A DNA stretch of 47,469 bases from CAZEDU01 sp964511185 (lineage in GTDB: Bacteria > Myxococcota > Myxococcia > Myxococcales > Myxococcaceae). The stretch spans positions 1 to 47,469 of the forward strand of contig CAZEDU010000027.1 in NCBI GenBank assembly GCA_964511185.1. Direction: 5' to 3'. The notes below the pieces were generated by a model, which saw nothing but the letters and a program-made list of their open reading frames with translations, was not told the origin of the DNA and made no database searches. Made by a program: the position numbers and the translations under genes. Positions 39,363 to 47,234 of the stretch are shown here, one piece after another (position 1 is the stretch's first letter; each line of letters starts with the position of its first letter).

Positions 39363-41489
39363 CTAAAGATAGAACCCCGCGACCAGACCGCCCCAGAACG
39401 GTCGTTGCCGCCCGAACAGGTCGACCCTCGTCTGGCGCGCGAGCTTCAGGCTCAGCCGATCGGCGTCCCCCAACCACATCAGGTTGGCCGACGGGCCGGC
39501 GAAGAACGCGAAGCGCGGCGCGACCTGGTAGCCGACCAAGAGGCGCGTGGACTGCACGAGCGTGTTGTCGGGCTCGGCGCGGTAGCGGACGTTCACCGCG
39601 TAGCCATCGAGGTCGAGGAACAGCCCCGCGACCGGGCGGAACCGCACGCCCAGGCCCATGCCGTAGGCCCACTGGAAGGGCGCGGTGTTCGGCTGCACGC
39701 CGGCGAGCAGCAGCGTGTGCACGCGCTGCGTGCCGAGCTTCACCTCGAGGTTGCCCAGCGCCAGCTCGCTCGCGGTGGCGCCGACTTGGAAGCGGCCCTC
39801 GCGCACGATGTTGATGCCCAGCGGGAAGCCCTCCACCCGCCGGCTCACGTTCACGATTCCAATCTGGGAGCCCTTCACGTCGCGCGCGATGTTCACCACG
39901 CCCACCTGCGCGCCGTGCACGTCTTCGCCGTAGTTCAGCACCGCGAGCTGAAGCCCGCGCGCGCTGCCACCGGTCGCGACGTTCACGCCGCCCGCCGTCT
40001 GCCAGCCGTCCAGGCCGCCCCCCGCCCAGTTGAACCCGCCCGAGAGCTGGGCGCCGCGCACGCGCTGCTGCGCCCAGTTGAAGCCGCCCGTCACCTGCGC
40101 GCCCTTCACCGCGCCGCCCACCCAGTTGAACCCGCCGGCGACCTGCGCGGCGGCTGCATCCCGCTCGGCCACGTTGAAGGCCCCGGCGACCTGAGCTCCC
40201 TGCGCCGGCCTCTTCACCCAGTTGACCGCGCCGGAGAGCTGCGCGCCGACCAGCCCGCTCTCGCCCGTGTGGTGGAGCGCGGTCGCCAGCGCGACGCCCC
40301 GCACCCCCGCCACGTGGTCGCCGATCAGCCCGAACGAAAAGCGGGTGACCACCGGCGTCTTCTCGAAGTTGCCCATGGGCAGCAGCCCGAAGTGCGCCGG
40401 CGTCACGGGGGGCTCCTCCTGTGGCACGCCGTCTCCACGCGAGGCGGTGACCTCGCGCGCCACGTGGGAGAAGCGGCCGCTGTCGAGTGTTTGCCGCTCG
40501 CCCTCCTGGAGCTGCACCTGGAGCTCGGCGACCTCGCGCTCCCGCTCGCGGGTGATGCGGTACGACGCCGGCTCGAGGCCCAGCTCCATCGGGCGGCCTT
40601 GCACCTTGCGCACCTCGATCACCAACCCGCCGGCGGCGTCGCGCACCGAGAAGCGGCCGTGCTCGTCGGGCCCGAGCACCAGGCGGCTCCCCGACGCGCG
40701 CAGGTCGGTGAGCACCAGGTCGCCGCTCCCCGCGAGCTGAATGTCGTAAGCCGGGTGCTGCGCGCCCGACATCGACCTCTCGGTGCGCGCGAGCGTCTCG
40801 TGGAAGGCGAACTGGTAGGCCTCGTTCAAGGTGATGCGGCCATCGCGGCTGCTGTCGGCGGCGCCGCGCAGCCCGGAGAGCAGGTAGTGCGTGAAGAACG
40901 ACGCCTCGAGCTTGTCCGACTCCTGCGAGACCTCGTTCTCGGCGCTCGAGGTCAGGTACGCGTGGCCGCGCACCTGGGTCGCTTGATCGAGCAGAAACGG
41001 CGGCGCGCGCTGGCCGCCCTTGGTGCGGGTGAGGGAGCCCGAGGCGCACGAGTCGACCACCGCGATGCGGACGTCGGTCGTGAGCGACCCCAGCCAGCCG
41101 CGCAGCTCGTCGTACCCGACGCGCTCGCCGCGCAAGAGGAAGCCCTCTTCGTCCGAGTGGCCGGAGTAATAGACGATCATCTCCGAGCGGCCCGGGCGCC
41201 CCTTCTCGCGCTCGAGCCAGCCCGCCACCTCGCCGAGCGCGCCCCGCAGCTGGGCCGCGCTCGGCTCGACGACGACGCGCTGGTTCTCGGGCATCACGCC
41301 GCCCAGCTGGGTCAGCACCCGCGCGAAGGCCTTGGCGTCGCTGACGGCGTAGCGCAGCTTCACGCGCTGGGGCCCGCCGTCGTTCGCTCCGACGACCAGC
41401 GCGTAGCGGCGAACGGGCGCGGTCTCCGCGAGCGCCGCGGCGGAGGCGAGGGCGATGAGCAGCAGGAGCGAGCGCTGGGCGGACGTCAT
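39363..41489 (-). CDS. Exported caspase-like protease with surface repeats and barrel-like C-terminus
   Basis: A 708-residue exported protein. A signal peptide (1-21) precedes a C14 caspase-like domain (about 27-260) with the catalytic His111 in YYSGHSDEEG and Cys148 in VVDSCASGSL. A beta-rich linker follows (about 260-400). Residues about 415-560 hold some ten repeats of 14-17 residues with the pattern GAQ-(V/L)-x-G-x-x-N-(W/V/I), as in LA_2272-type surface repeats. The last ~150 residues have beta-hairpin alternation (YGMGLGVRFRP, DGYAVNVRYRAE) and end with GFYL, as in outer-membrane barrels. It overlaps the regulator upstream by four bases (ATGA), so it is the end gene of a sigma/anti-sigma/caspase operon. 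Confidence 0.88.
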   Translation of the reverse strand: MTSAQRSLLLLIALASAAALAETAPVRRYALVVGANDGGPQRVKLRYAVSDAKAFARVLTQLGGVMPENQRVVVEPSAAQLRGALGEVAGWLEREKGRPGRSEMIVYYSGHSDEEGFLLRGERVGYDELRGWLGSLTTDVRIAVVDSCASGSLTRTKGGQRAPPFLLDQATQVRGHAYLTSSAENEVSQESDKLEASFFTHYLLSGLRGAADSSRDGRITLNEAYQFAFHETLARTERSMSGAQHPAYDIQLAGSGDLVLTDLRASGSRLVLGPDEHGRFSVRDAAGGLVIEVRKVQGRPMELGLEPASYRITREREREVAELQVQLQEGERQTLDSGRFSHVAREVTASRGDGVPQEEPPVTPAHFGLLPMGNFEKTPVVTRFSFGLIGDHVAGVRGVALATALHHTGESGLVGAQLSGAVNWVKRPAQGAQVAGAFNVAERDAAAAQVAGGFNWVGGAVKGAQVTGGFNWAQQRVRGAQLSGGFNWAGGGLDGWQTAGGVNVATGGSARGLQLAVLNYGEDVHGAQVGVVNIARDVKGSQIGIVNVSRRVEGFPLGINIVREGRFQVGATASELALGNLEVKLGTQRVHTLLLAGVQPNTAPFQWAYGMGLGVRFRPVAGLFLDLDGYAVNVRYRAEPDNTLVQSTRLLVGYQVAPRFAFFAGPSANLMWLGDADRLSLKLARQTRVDLFGRQRPFWGGLVAGFYL

Positions 41490-42265
41490 GGCGACACCTT
41501 CTTGAGCGAGAGCGAGACCTGCGTGAAGCCACGGGGGAGCGGCAGCGGGGCCAAGGGGGCTCGACCTCCGCGCGCGCTCTCTTCGGCGGCGCGCTGCACG
41601 GCCTTCAAGTCGAACGGTTGAAGCGAGGTCACCAGGTAGAACGTCTCGAACGACGGCGCGTCGTCGAGCCGGTACGAGTGCGCCAGCTCCACCGGTCGGC
41701 CGGGGGCGAGCGTCTGGGCGGTGGTCCCGTCCTCCGGCAGGTGCCAGGTCACCGCGCCGCGGCCATCCACCGACACCACCGCGCCGTACGCCGGCTGATC
41801 GATCAGATAGCTGAGCTGAATCACGTCGCCCGGTCGCACCGAGGCGCTGGTGCCGAGCCGCACCACGCCGTCGTCCTTCTTCTGATGGACGATGAGCTTC
41901 GGCGTCAGCCCCTTGGGCCGGGTGCGCTCGGGCTCGCCGTCGAGCCCGCTGGCGCTCGTCGTCCTCGGCGTCGGCATCACCCACACCGCGAGCGCCGCGG
42001 TGCAGATGCCGGCCAGCGCCGGCAGCACCCGCCGCGCTCGGCTGGACTCGCGCGCCTGGTGCGCGCGGAGCCGCCGCCGCACCTCTTGCGCCACGGCCGG
42101 CGCGGGCAGCGCGGCGAGGATCTCCTGGTTCGAGGCGTGGAGCTGCGCGAGCCGCGCCTGGTCCTCGGCGGTCAAGCGGCTCCAGGCGGCGTCGCGCTCG
42201 GCCCGCGGCAGATCTCCCGCCGCGATGCGCTCGAGCAGCCACTGCGGTGTCGACGTGCGTTCCAT
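41486..42265 (-). CDS. Membrane-anchored regulator (anti-sigma-like, DUF4384-type periplasmic domain)
   Basis: A 259-residue single-pass membrane protein. The cytoplasmic part (about 1-82) is helical and acidic/basic (LLERIAAGDLPRAERDAAW), as expected of an anti-sigma domain. One transmembrane helix lies at about 83-97 (VLPALAGICTAALAVWVM). The periplasmic domain (about 105-240: VRPGDVIQLSYLIDQPAYGAVVSVDGRG, WHLPEDG, SFETFYLVTS) resembles DUF4384, often found with caspase-like proteins. Its ATG overlaps the sigma gene stop by one base (TGATG). It most likely holds the ECF sigma factor until an envelope signal arrives. Confidence 0.8.
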   Translation of the reverse strand: MERTSTPQWLLERIAAGDLPRAERDAAWSRLTAEDQARLAQLHASNQEILAALPAPAVAQEVRRRLRAHQARESSRARRVLPALAGICTAALAVWVMPTPRTTSASGLDGEPERTRPKGLTPKLIVHQKKDDGVVRLGTSASVRPGDVIQLSYLIDQPAYGAVVSVDGRGAVTWHLPEDGTTAQTLAPGRPVELAHSYRLDDAPSFETFYLVTSLQPFDLKAVQRAAEESARGGRAPLAPLPLPRGFTQVSLSLKKVSP

Positions 42266-42741
42266 CAGACGGCCTCCAGTCCGCTCACGCGCGCCTTCAG
42301 CGTGCGCAAGCGCTTGCGAACCCCCGAGACGGACAGCCCGACCTCGCGCGCCACCTCTTCGAGCGTCAAGCCATCCACCAGGTGCATCACCGCGAGGGCG
42401 CGCGTCGAGTCCAGCTCGCGCGCGAAGATGCGCCCGAGCACCTGTCGCGCCATCGATCGCTCCTCGGGCTCGTCGACCCGGGCGATCTCGAAGAGCCGCT
42501 CGTCGGCGGCATCCTCGGGGCGGCGCCGGCGGGTGCGCAGCAGGTTGAGGCACACCTGCGTGCTGATCTTGAGCAGCATCGCGCTCATCGCCGAGTCGTC
42601 GAGGCGCTCCTTCGCGCGGATCAGTCGAACGAAGACGTCGTGCATGGCGTCGACCGCGAGCGCCTCGTCGCGAAGCAGCGAGCGACAACGACGCAGCACC
42701 ATCGGCCCGAATTGGCGATAGGTCGCCTCGATGTCGATCAC
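42265..42741 (-). CDS. ECF-type RNA polymerase sigma factor
   Basis: A 158-residue sigma70-family factor containing only region 2 (about 8-85; AVDAMHDVFVRLIRAKERLD, LKISTQVCLNLLR) and region 4 (about 105-155; VMHLVDGLTLEEVAREVGLSVSGVRKRL), the ECF layout. A GTG at 42741 is taken as start, since AGGGAG lies upstream and homologues begin close to IDIEATYRQFGP; a GTG at 42774 would add 11 residues. It heads the operon with the membrane regulator and the caspase, and probably drives its own promoter in the 234-base divergent region, where the palindrome GAACGTTC (42833-42840) is the most operator-like element. Confidence 0.88.
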   Translation of the reverse strand: MIDIEATYRQFGPMVLRRCRSLLRDEALAVDAMHDVFVRLIRAKERLDDSAMSAMLLKISTQVCLNLLRTRRRRPEDAADERLFEIARVDEPEERSMARQVLGRIFARELDSTRALAVMHLVDGLTLEEVAREVGLSVSGVRKRLRTLKARVSGLEAV

Positions 42742-42975
42742 GAAGGCCGCTCTCCCTTTCGCGGGTGGGAACACCGCGGCGGCGCGGAGGTGTCACCGCG
42801 GGCGCACCCTGCCACGTCGAACGGGAAAACCGGAACGTTCTCGCGCCTGTTCGCCGGGCGGGCCGGTGAGGAGACGAAGGTGCGCAGGCCGAGCACAGCC
42901 AGAATTCCGGGCGTGTGGGGTGTACGGCGGCGGACGAAAGCGGGTTATCGTTTCCCTTCGTCACGAGGGGGATGA

Positions 42976-43188
42976 ATGTTCCAGAGCTTGGAGCAAGTCC
43001 GTCGGACGCTTCGATTGACGGTCAACAACCCGTCGCTCTTTTCGTTGATCAACACGCGGCTGATCCTGCGGACCGGGCTGGACCTGGCCGAGATCAAGCC
43101 CGCTGACAATACGAACCGCGACAGCATCGAGAAGGTGGTCTCGGCGTTGACCGCCATGGGCTTTCAAATCAAACCAGACGCAAAGTGA
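42976..43188 (+). CDS. Small protein coupled to the FIST sensor
   Basis: A 70-residue soluble protein, not recognised. The sequence (FQSLEQVRRTLRLTVNNPSL, LINTRLILRTGLDLAEI, SIEKVVSALTAMGFQI) suggests two or three helices with a small mixed domain. GAGGGGG at 42965-42971 is a strong ribosome binding site for the ATG at 42976. Its stop overlaps the GTG of the FIST gene by four bases, implying equimolar synthesis and a direct partnership. Confidence 0.75.
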   Translation: MFQSLEQVRRTLRLTVNNPSLFSLINTRLILRTGLDLAEIKPADNTNRDSIEKVVSALTAMGFQIKPDAK

Positions 43189-44327
43189 CGGGGGGTTACG
43201 CCTTGGGCCAAGGAATCCGCAGCGCATTCACTCACGAGAAGAACGCCAACGCGGTGGTCGACGCGCTGGCAGCGCAGTTCGGCGACACGCAGCCAAAGGC
43301 GATCGTCTTCTTCTGTTCGCACCACCACGACGGCGCGGCCATCTCCGGGGCGCTGAAGAAGCGCTACGGCGCGGCCGACGTCATCGGCTGCACCACGGCC
43401 GGCGAGTTCAACGACAGCCGCACCGGCACCGACGGGGTCTCGGCGATCGCGCTCGGCGGCGAGAAGGTGAAGCGCGCGGCGGGCGCCCTGGCCAAGTTCG
43501 GCGGCTCGGTCGATGGCGGGGTGAAGGAGGCGCTCGGCCGCATCGGCCAGTCGCTCGGGCTCGACCCGCGCGAGGCCGACCCGAAGCAATTCGTCGGCAT
43601 CGTGCTGGTGGAAGGGCTGCGCGGCAAAGAGGAAGAGGCCAACGAGGCGCTGGGCAACGCCGCGCCGCAGCTGTCGTTCGTCGGCGGCTCGGCGGGCGAC
43701 AACCTCGAGTTCAAAGAGACGCGCGTCTTCTGCAACGGCGAGGCGTCCAACGACGGCGCGGCGCTGCTCCTGCTCGAAGCGGCCGTGCCGTTCACCGTCG
43801 CGAAGACCTGCTCGTTCGAGCCGACGGGCAAGAAGTTCAAGGTCACCAAGGCCGACGTGCCCAACCGCGTCATCTACGAGCTCGACGGCAAGCCGGTGAC
43901 GCAGGTGTACGCCGACGCGGTGGGCGTGAGCCCCGAGAAGCTCGACGGCAACGTCTTCATGTCGCACCCGGTCGGTTTGATGATCGACCAGAAGCCGTGG
44001 ATCCGCAGCCCGCAGCGCGTGCTGCCCGACGGCGGGCTGAAGTTCTACTGCCGCGTGCTCGAGGGCATGGAGATTCACTTGATGCGCTCGACCGACTTGG
44101 TGGGCGACACGAAGGGCTGCCTCGAAGGCGTGCGCCAGGAGCTGGGCGGCCTGTCGGGCGGGCTGACCTTCAACTGCATCCTGCGAAGGCTCGAGCTCGA
44201 CGCGAAGAAGCTGCACGAGCCGTTCTTGGCGTCGCTGAAGGGCCTGCAGACGGCCGGCTTCCACACCTACGGCGAGAGCTGGCTGGGGCACATCAACCAG
44301 ACGTTCACCGCGCTGCTCTTCAAGTAG
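43185..44327 (+). CDS. FIST-domain sensory protein
   Basis: A 380-residue soluble protein formed by a FIST N domain (about 25-220; PKAIVFFCSHHHDG, DVIGCTTAGEF, SFVGGSAGDN) and a FIST C domain (about 235-370; YELDGKPVTQVYADAVG, HPVGLM, GLTFNCILRRLEL). FIST domains are proposed to bind small ligands, possibly amino acids, and feed signalling pathways. There is no fused kinase or cyclase, so the output must go through a partner, for which the coupled 70-residue protein is the obvious candidate. The GTG start overlaps that gene's stop; a TTG at 43203 behind a G-run is an alternative. Confidence 0.9.
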   Translation: MTGGYALGQGIRSAFTHEKNANAVVDALAAQFGDTQPKAIVFFCSHHHDGAAISGALKKRYGAADVIGCTTAGEFNDSRTGTDGVSAIALGGEKVKRAAGALAKFGGSVDGGVKEALGRIGQSLGLDPREADPKQFVGIVLVEGLRGKEEEANEALGNAAPQLSFVGGSAGDNLEFKETRVFCNGEASNDGAALLLLEAAVPFTVAKTCSFEPTGKKFKVTKADVPNRVIYELDGKPVTQVYADAVGVSPEKLDGNVFMSHPVGLMIDQKPWIRSPQRVLPDGGLKFYCRVLEGMEIHLMRSTDLVGDTKGCLEGVRQELGGLSGGLTFNCILRRLELDAKKLHEPFLASLKGLQTAGFHTYGESWLGHINQTFTALLFK

Positions 44328-44382
44328 CGGCTTGTGGGGGTTGGGGTTGCGCGGCCGGCTGGCGCGCCCCAGCTTCCGAGCC

Positions 44383-44919
44383 ATGGCTCCGCGCTCTTTT
44401 CGTCTCGACTCGGGCAGCACCTGGGCGCTCGCGCAGGGCGCTGTCTGGTTGGGAACCGGCATCTGGCCATGGGTGCACCTGCGCTCGTTCGTCGCCGTGA
44501 CGGGCCCCAAGCGCGAGCCGTGGCTGGTGAAGACCGTCGGCGCGTTGGTGAGCGTCATCGGCGGCGTGCTGCTCTCGGCCGGGGCGCGGGGACGGGTCAC
44601 CGAGGACCACCGCACGCTCGGCGTCGCGGGCGCGCTCACGCTCGCGGCCATCGACGTGGGCTACGTCGCGCGCCGCCGCATCTCGCCCATCTACCTCGCC
44701 GACGCCGCGCTCGAGCTGGCCTTCGTGTGGGGCTGGACGCGCACGCGGCTGCCGCGTGAGGCCACCGCGCGCCCGCCCCGCCCGACGCCGATTCCGCCAC
44801 AAGGCAGCGGCCGGTTCGACATTCGCCCCGGAGAGAGCGGCACCGGCCTGCAGCGCGACATCGTCGACGAAGCCTCGATGGAGTCGTTCCCCGCGAGCGA
44901 TCCGCCGACCAGCTACTGA
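44383..44919 (+). CDS. Small membrane protein with ESFPASDPP C-terminal motif
   Basis: A 178-residue protein with about four hydrophobic helices (near 15-30, 50-66, 82-95 and 103-118). After a Pro-rich segment and a polar tail it ends in EASMESFPASDPPTSY. The (E)ESFPASDPP tail occurs in many unrelated small bacterial proteins and has no established function. The ATG at 44383 is chosen; a GTG at 44332 would add 17 residues. It converges with the M50-like gene, their ends overlapping by seven bases. Confidence 0.7.
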   Translation: MAPRSFRLDSGSTWALAQGAVWLGTGIWPWVHLRSFVAVTGPKREPWLVKTVGALVSVIGGVLLSAGARGRVTEDHRTLGVAGALTLAAIDVGYVARRRISPIYLADAALELAFVWGWTRTRLPREATARPPRPTPIPPQGSGRFDIRPGESGTGLQRDIVDEASMESFPASDPPTSY

Positions 44920-45806
44920 GCGTCGCGCCGCCGCCGGGCTTGGTGCAGCCCCCAGGCGTAGAGAAGGCCCAAGCCCACCAAGCAGGCGATGCCCAGGGCG
45001 TTGTAGCGACGGACGAGCTGCGTGACGCTCCAGCCGTGCTCCTCGGTGAGCCGCGTGGGATCGCTCCGGCCCATGCCTTCGTTCTCGCCGAAGGGAATCA
45101 CGTCGATGTTGGTGCGCGCGCGCCACCAGGTCTCGAACACGTCGGCGAACGCGACCGCGCCAATCACGAGCAGCCCCCAGCGCAGCCAGCCTTGGTGGAA
45201 GGCGCTGCCCTCCGGCGCGTACACCGTCGTCATCATCGCGGTGCCGAGCACCAGCGCGCCGCCGTCGCCGCCGAAGAGGATGAGCCCGTTCGCCTTGTAC
45301 GGAGAGAGGAAGAGCGTGCAGATGGCCTGCGCGACGAGCAGCACGCCGCAGAGCACGGCCCATGAATACCGCTCGCGCCGAACGGCGAAGGAGAGGCCGG
45401 CGCCCAGGCCGCCCGCCAGGAGCAGGATCACCAGGAGCCAGCGGGACTCGGACACCGGCGTGAACCACGGCCCGGGAAAGGCCGCGAAGCCGCACAGCCA
45501 GGCGGTGACCGCGTGCCCCAGCTCGTGCACCCACATGCTCAAGAACACCCGCCCCAGCCGGCGGCCGAACGGCGATGCCACNNNNNNNNNNAAGAGGCGC
45601 AGGCGCAGCTCCAGCGCGGCGTCCTCCTTCTCGCCACGCCAGCCGCCGGCAGGCGCGACGACCTCGCCCGGGAGAACGGCGGGCGCGGCGTCGCGCTGCT
45701 CTCGGCGGGACTGCGCTTTGGCGTAGATGACGCCGCAGTGGGGACACTCGAGGGCGTCGGCTCGGGGGGCGGCGCAGCGAGGGCAAACGTTGGTGTCAGC
45801 GCTCAT
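44913..45806 (-). CDS. M50-like membrane metalloprotease with N-terminal zinc ribbon (interrupted by an N gap)
   Basis: About 297 residues if the gap length is right. The N-terminus has a zinc ribbon (CPRCAAPRADALECPHCG), followed by a linker that crosses the 10-N gap. Then a polytopic membrane domain begins with HELGH in MWVHELGHAVTAWLCGF, the zinc motif of M50 intramembrane proteases. Five or so further helices follow; a second M50 ligand motif (NxxPxxxxDG) is not obvious, so activity is uncertain. The C-terminus is Arg-rich (QARRRRDAQ). The reading frame is open on both sides of the N run, but the real missing length is unknown. Confidence 0.72.
   Translation of the reverse strand: MSADTNVCPRCAAPRADALECPHCGVIYAKAQSRREQRDAAPAVLPGEVVAPAGGWRGEKEDAALELRLRLXXXXVASPFGRRLGRVFLSMWVHELGHAVTAWLCGFAAFPGPWFTPVSESRWLLVILLLAGGLGAGLSFAVRRERYSWAVLCGVLLVAQAICTLFLSPYKANGLILFGGDGGALVLGTAMMTTVYAPEGSAFHQGWLRWGLLVIGAVAFADVFETWWRARTNIDVIPFGENEGMGRSDPTRLTEEHGWSVTQLVRRYNALGIACLVGLGLLYAWGLHQARRRRDAQ
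45582..45591. other. Assembly gap (10 N) inside the M50-like gene
   Basis: Ten N bases interrupt the coding region between the zinc-ribbon linker and the membrane domain. The frame is kept as written, but the true size is unknown. Confidence 0.98.
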
Positions 45807-45830
45807 GGGGGCGGTTACTGTTCGAGCTGC

Positions 45831-46562
45831 GTGTGTACGTTGATCGCGGCCGTCGGCCAGTACCCCGATTGTCCCTTGCTCGTGGCGGCGAATCGAGACG
45901 AACGCCTCGAAAGGCCCGCCGCGCCCCCCACCGTTTGGCCAGGGGAGCCGCGCTTCCTCGCGCCGCTCGACGTGCAAGCGAAGGGGACCTGGCTGGGGCT
46001 CAACGCGCACGGGCTCTTCGTCGGCATCACCAACCGCTTCGGCGCCGCGGTGGATCCCTCGCGCCCATCGCGGGGGCAGCTGGTGGTGCAGGCGTTGAGG
46101 GCCCGCTCGGCGGAGTCGCTGCACGCCTGGCTGCAGCGGATCGGGCCCGCGGACTACAACCCGTTTCACCTGCTCTACGCCGACCGCGCGCACGCGTTCG
46201 TGACCTGGTTCGACGGCGCGCGCGTCTTCCATCAGCCCTTGGCGCCGGGCGTGCACGTCGTGACCGAGCGCAGCCTGGGCGGCGACGATCGCAGCCGCAC
46301 CGAGAGCATCCGGCGGCTGTGGGAAGCGCTGCCGCCTGGCGAGCCGAGCGTCGAGGCGCTGCGGGCGCTCTTGTCGTGGCATCGGCCGGAGGATCCGGCG
46401 GGCTCGGTCTGCGTGCACGTGCCGCAGCTCGGCACGCGCTCGTCCTTGGTTCTCAAGGTCCGCGCCACGCTCGAAGCGAGCGACTGGTGGTGGGCGGAAG
46501 GCGCGCCTTGCCAGGCGCCGCACGTCGATGGCGGCGCGCTCCTTCGAACGCTGTCAGCCTGA
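45831..46562 (+). CDS. NRDE/TANGO2 family protein
   Basis: A 243-residue protein of the NRDE (TANGO2, DUF833) family. It starts at a GTG giving MCTLIAAV, and Cys2 would be the N-terminal nucleophile expected in this Ntn-hydrolase-like fold. The name-giving NRDE motif is at 21-24 (AANRDERLERPA). GTWLGLNAHGLFVGITNRF and SRGQLVVQAL are further family blocks. Its cellular role in bacteria is unknown; human TANGO2 has been linked to lipid and heme handling. Divergent from the M50-like gene, with 24 bases between. Its 3' end overlaps the minus-strand small gene by 110 bases. Confidence 0.9.
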   Translation: MCTLIAAVGQYPDCPLLVAANRDERLERPAAPPTVWPGEPRFLAPLDVQAKGTWLGLNAHGLFVGITNRFGAAVDPSRPSRGQLVVQALRARSAESLHAWLQRIGPADYNPFHLLYADRAHAFVTWFDGARVFHQPLAPGVHVVTERSLGGDDRSRTESIRRLWEALPPGEPSVEALRALLSWHRPEDPAGSVCVHVPQLGTRSSLVLKVRATLEASDWWWAEGAPCQAPHVDGGALLRTLSA

Positions 46563-46809
46563 AGCGGCAGAAGCGCAGCCCGAGCACGTAGCCCTTCCCG
46601 AGCCACTGGCCGTCCTCCGTCTGCCGCAGCTCGTCGCGCACGGGCAGCCACCGGTAGCGCAGCGTGGTGCCTTGCACGTGGAAGGGCGCCACCGGAACGC
46701 TGGCGATCCGCGTCCAGCCCGCGTCCGCGCCGATGACCTTGCTCACGCCGAACGGCGGCAGCAGGCCCGACACGCGCTCGACCTTCCACCGCCCCTCGAG
46801 CGGCGTCAT
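46453..46809 (-). CDS. Small hypothetical protein coupled to the ABC ATPase
   Basis: A 118-residue soluble protein, not recognised. The first ~85 residues (TPLEGRWKVERVSGLLPPFGVSKVIG, TTLRYRWLPVRDELRQTEDG, GKGYVLGLRFCRFRL) look like a small beta-barrel or lipocalin-like domain. The last ~30 residues are basic shadow-like sequence antisense to the NRDE gene, suggesting that the original stop codon was lost. The ATG overlaps the ATPase stop (ATGA), so it was part of the same operon. Confidence 0.65.
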   Translation of the reverse strand: MTPLEGRWKVERVSGLLPPFGVSKVIGADAGWTRIASVPVAPFHVQGTTLRYRWLPVRDELRQTEDGQWLGKGYVLGLRFCRFRLTAFEGARRHRRAAPGKARLPPTTSRSLRAWRGP

Positions 46810-47234
46810 TCCCGCCTCAACCGCGTGTCTTGATGCCCGTACATCGCCTGGTCGCGCATGCCGCGGCGCACGCTGCCGGCTCGCGCGACGAGCGGCATCA
46901 TGACGTTGTCGACCGCCGACAGCGCCATGATCAGGTGATGGAACTGGAAGACGAAGCCGAGCGAGCGGCCGCGCAGCCAGGTGAGCTCGTGGTCGGAGAG
47001 GTGGTTGACGTGATGGCCCTGGATCCAGAGATCGCCGGCCGTCGGTCGGTCGAGCAGGCCGAGGATGTTGAGGAGGGTGCTCTTGCCCGAGCCCGAGCGC
47101 CCGACCAGGGCGACGAGCTCACCGGGCATGAGATCGAGATCGACGGCGTGGAGGACGCGCGTGACGACGTCGGTGCCGTAGTCCTTGATGACGCCCTCGA
47201 GGTGGAGGAGCGGCGTCGGCGGCGCGTCACTCAC
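46806..47234 (-). pseudogene. Truncated ABC transporter ATPase (LolD/MacB type)
   Basis: A 142-residue product where about 225-235 are expected. The N-terminal half is intact: LEGVIKDYGTDVVTRVL, Walker A GRSGSGKST and the Q-loop FVFQFHHLIMALSAVDNVMMPL. After SVRRGMRDQA the chain ends abruptly in MYGHQDTRLRRE. The signature LSGGQ, Walker B and H-loop are absent, and no continuation is seen in other frames, because the next gene starts at once. It therefore cannot hydrolyse ATP alone. An internal deletion of about 250 bases is the simplest explanation. The GTG at 47234 overlaps the permease stop by eight bases. Confidence 0.8.
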
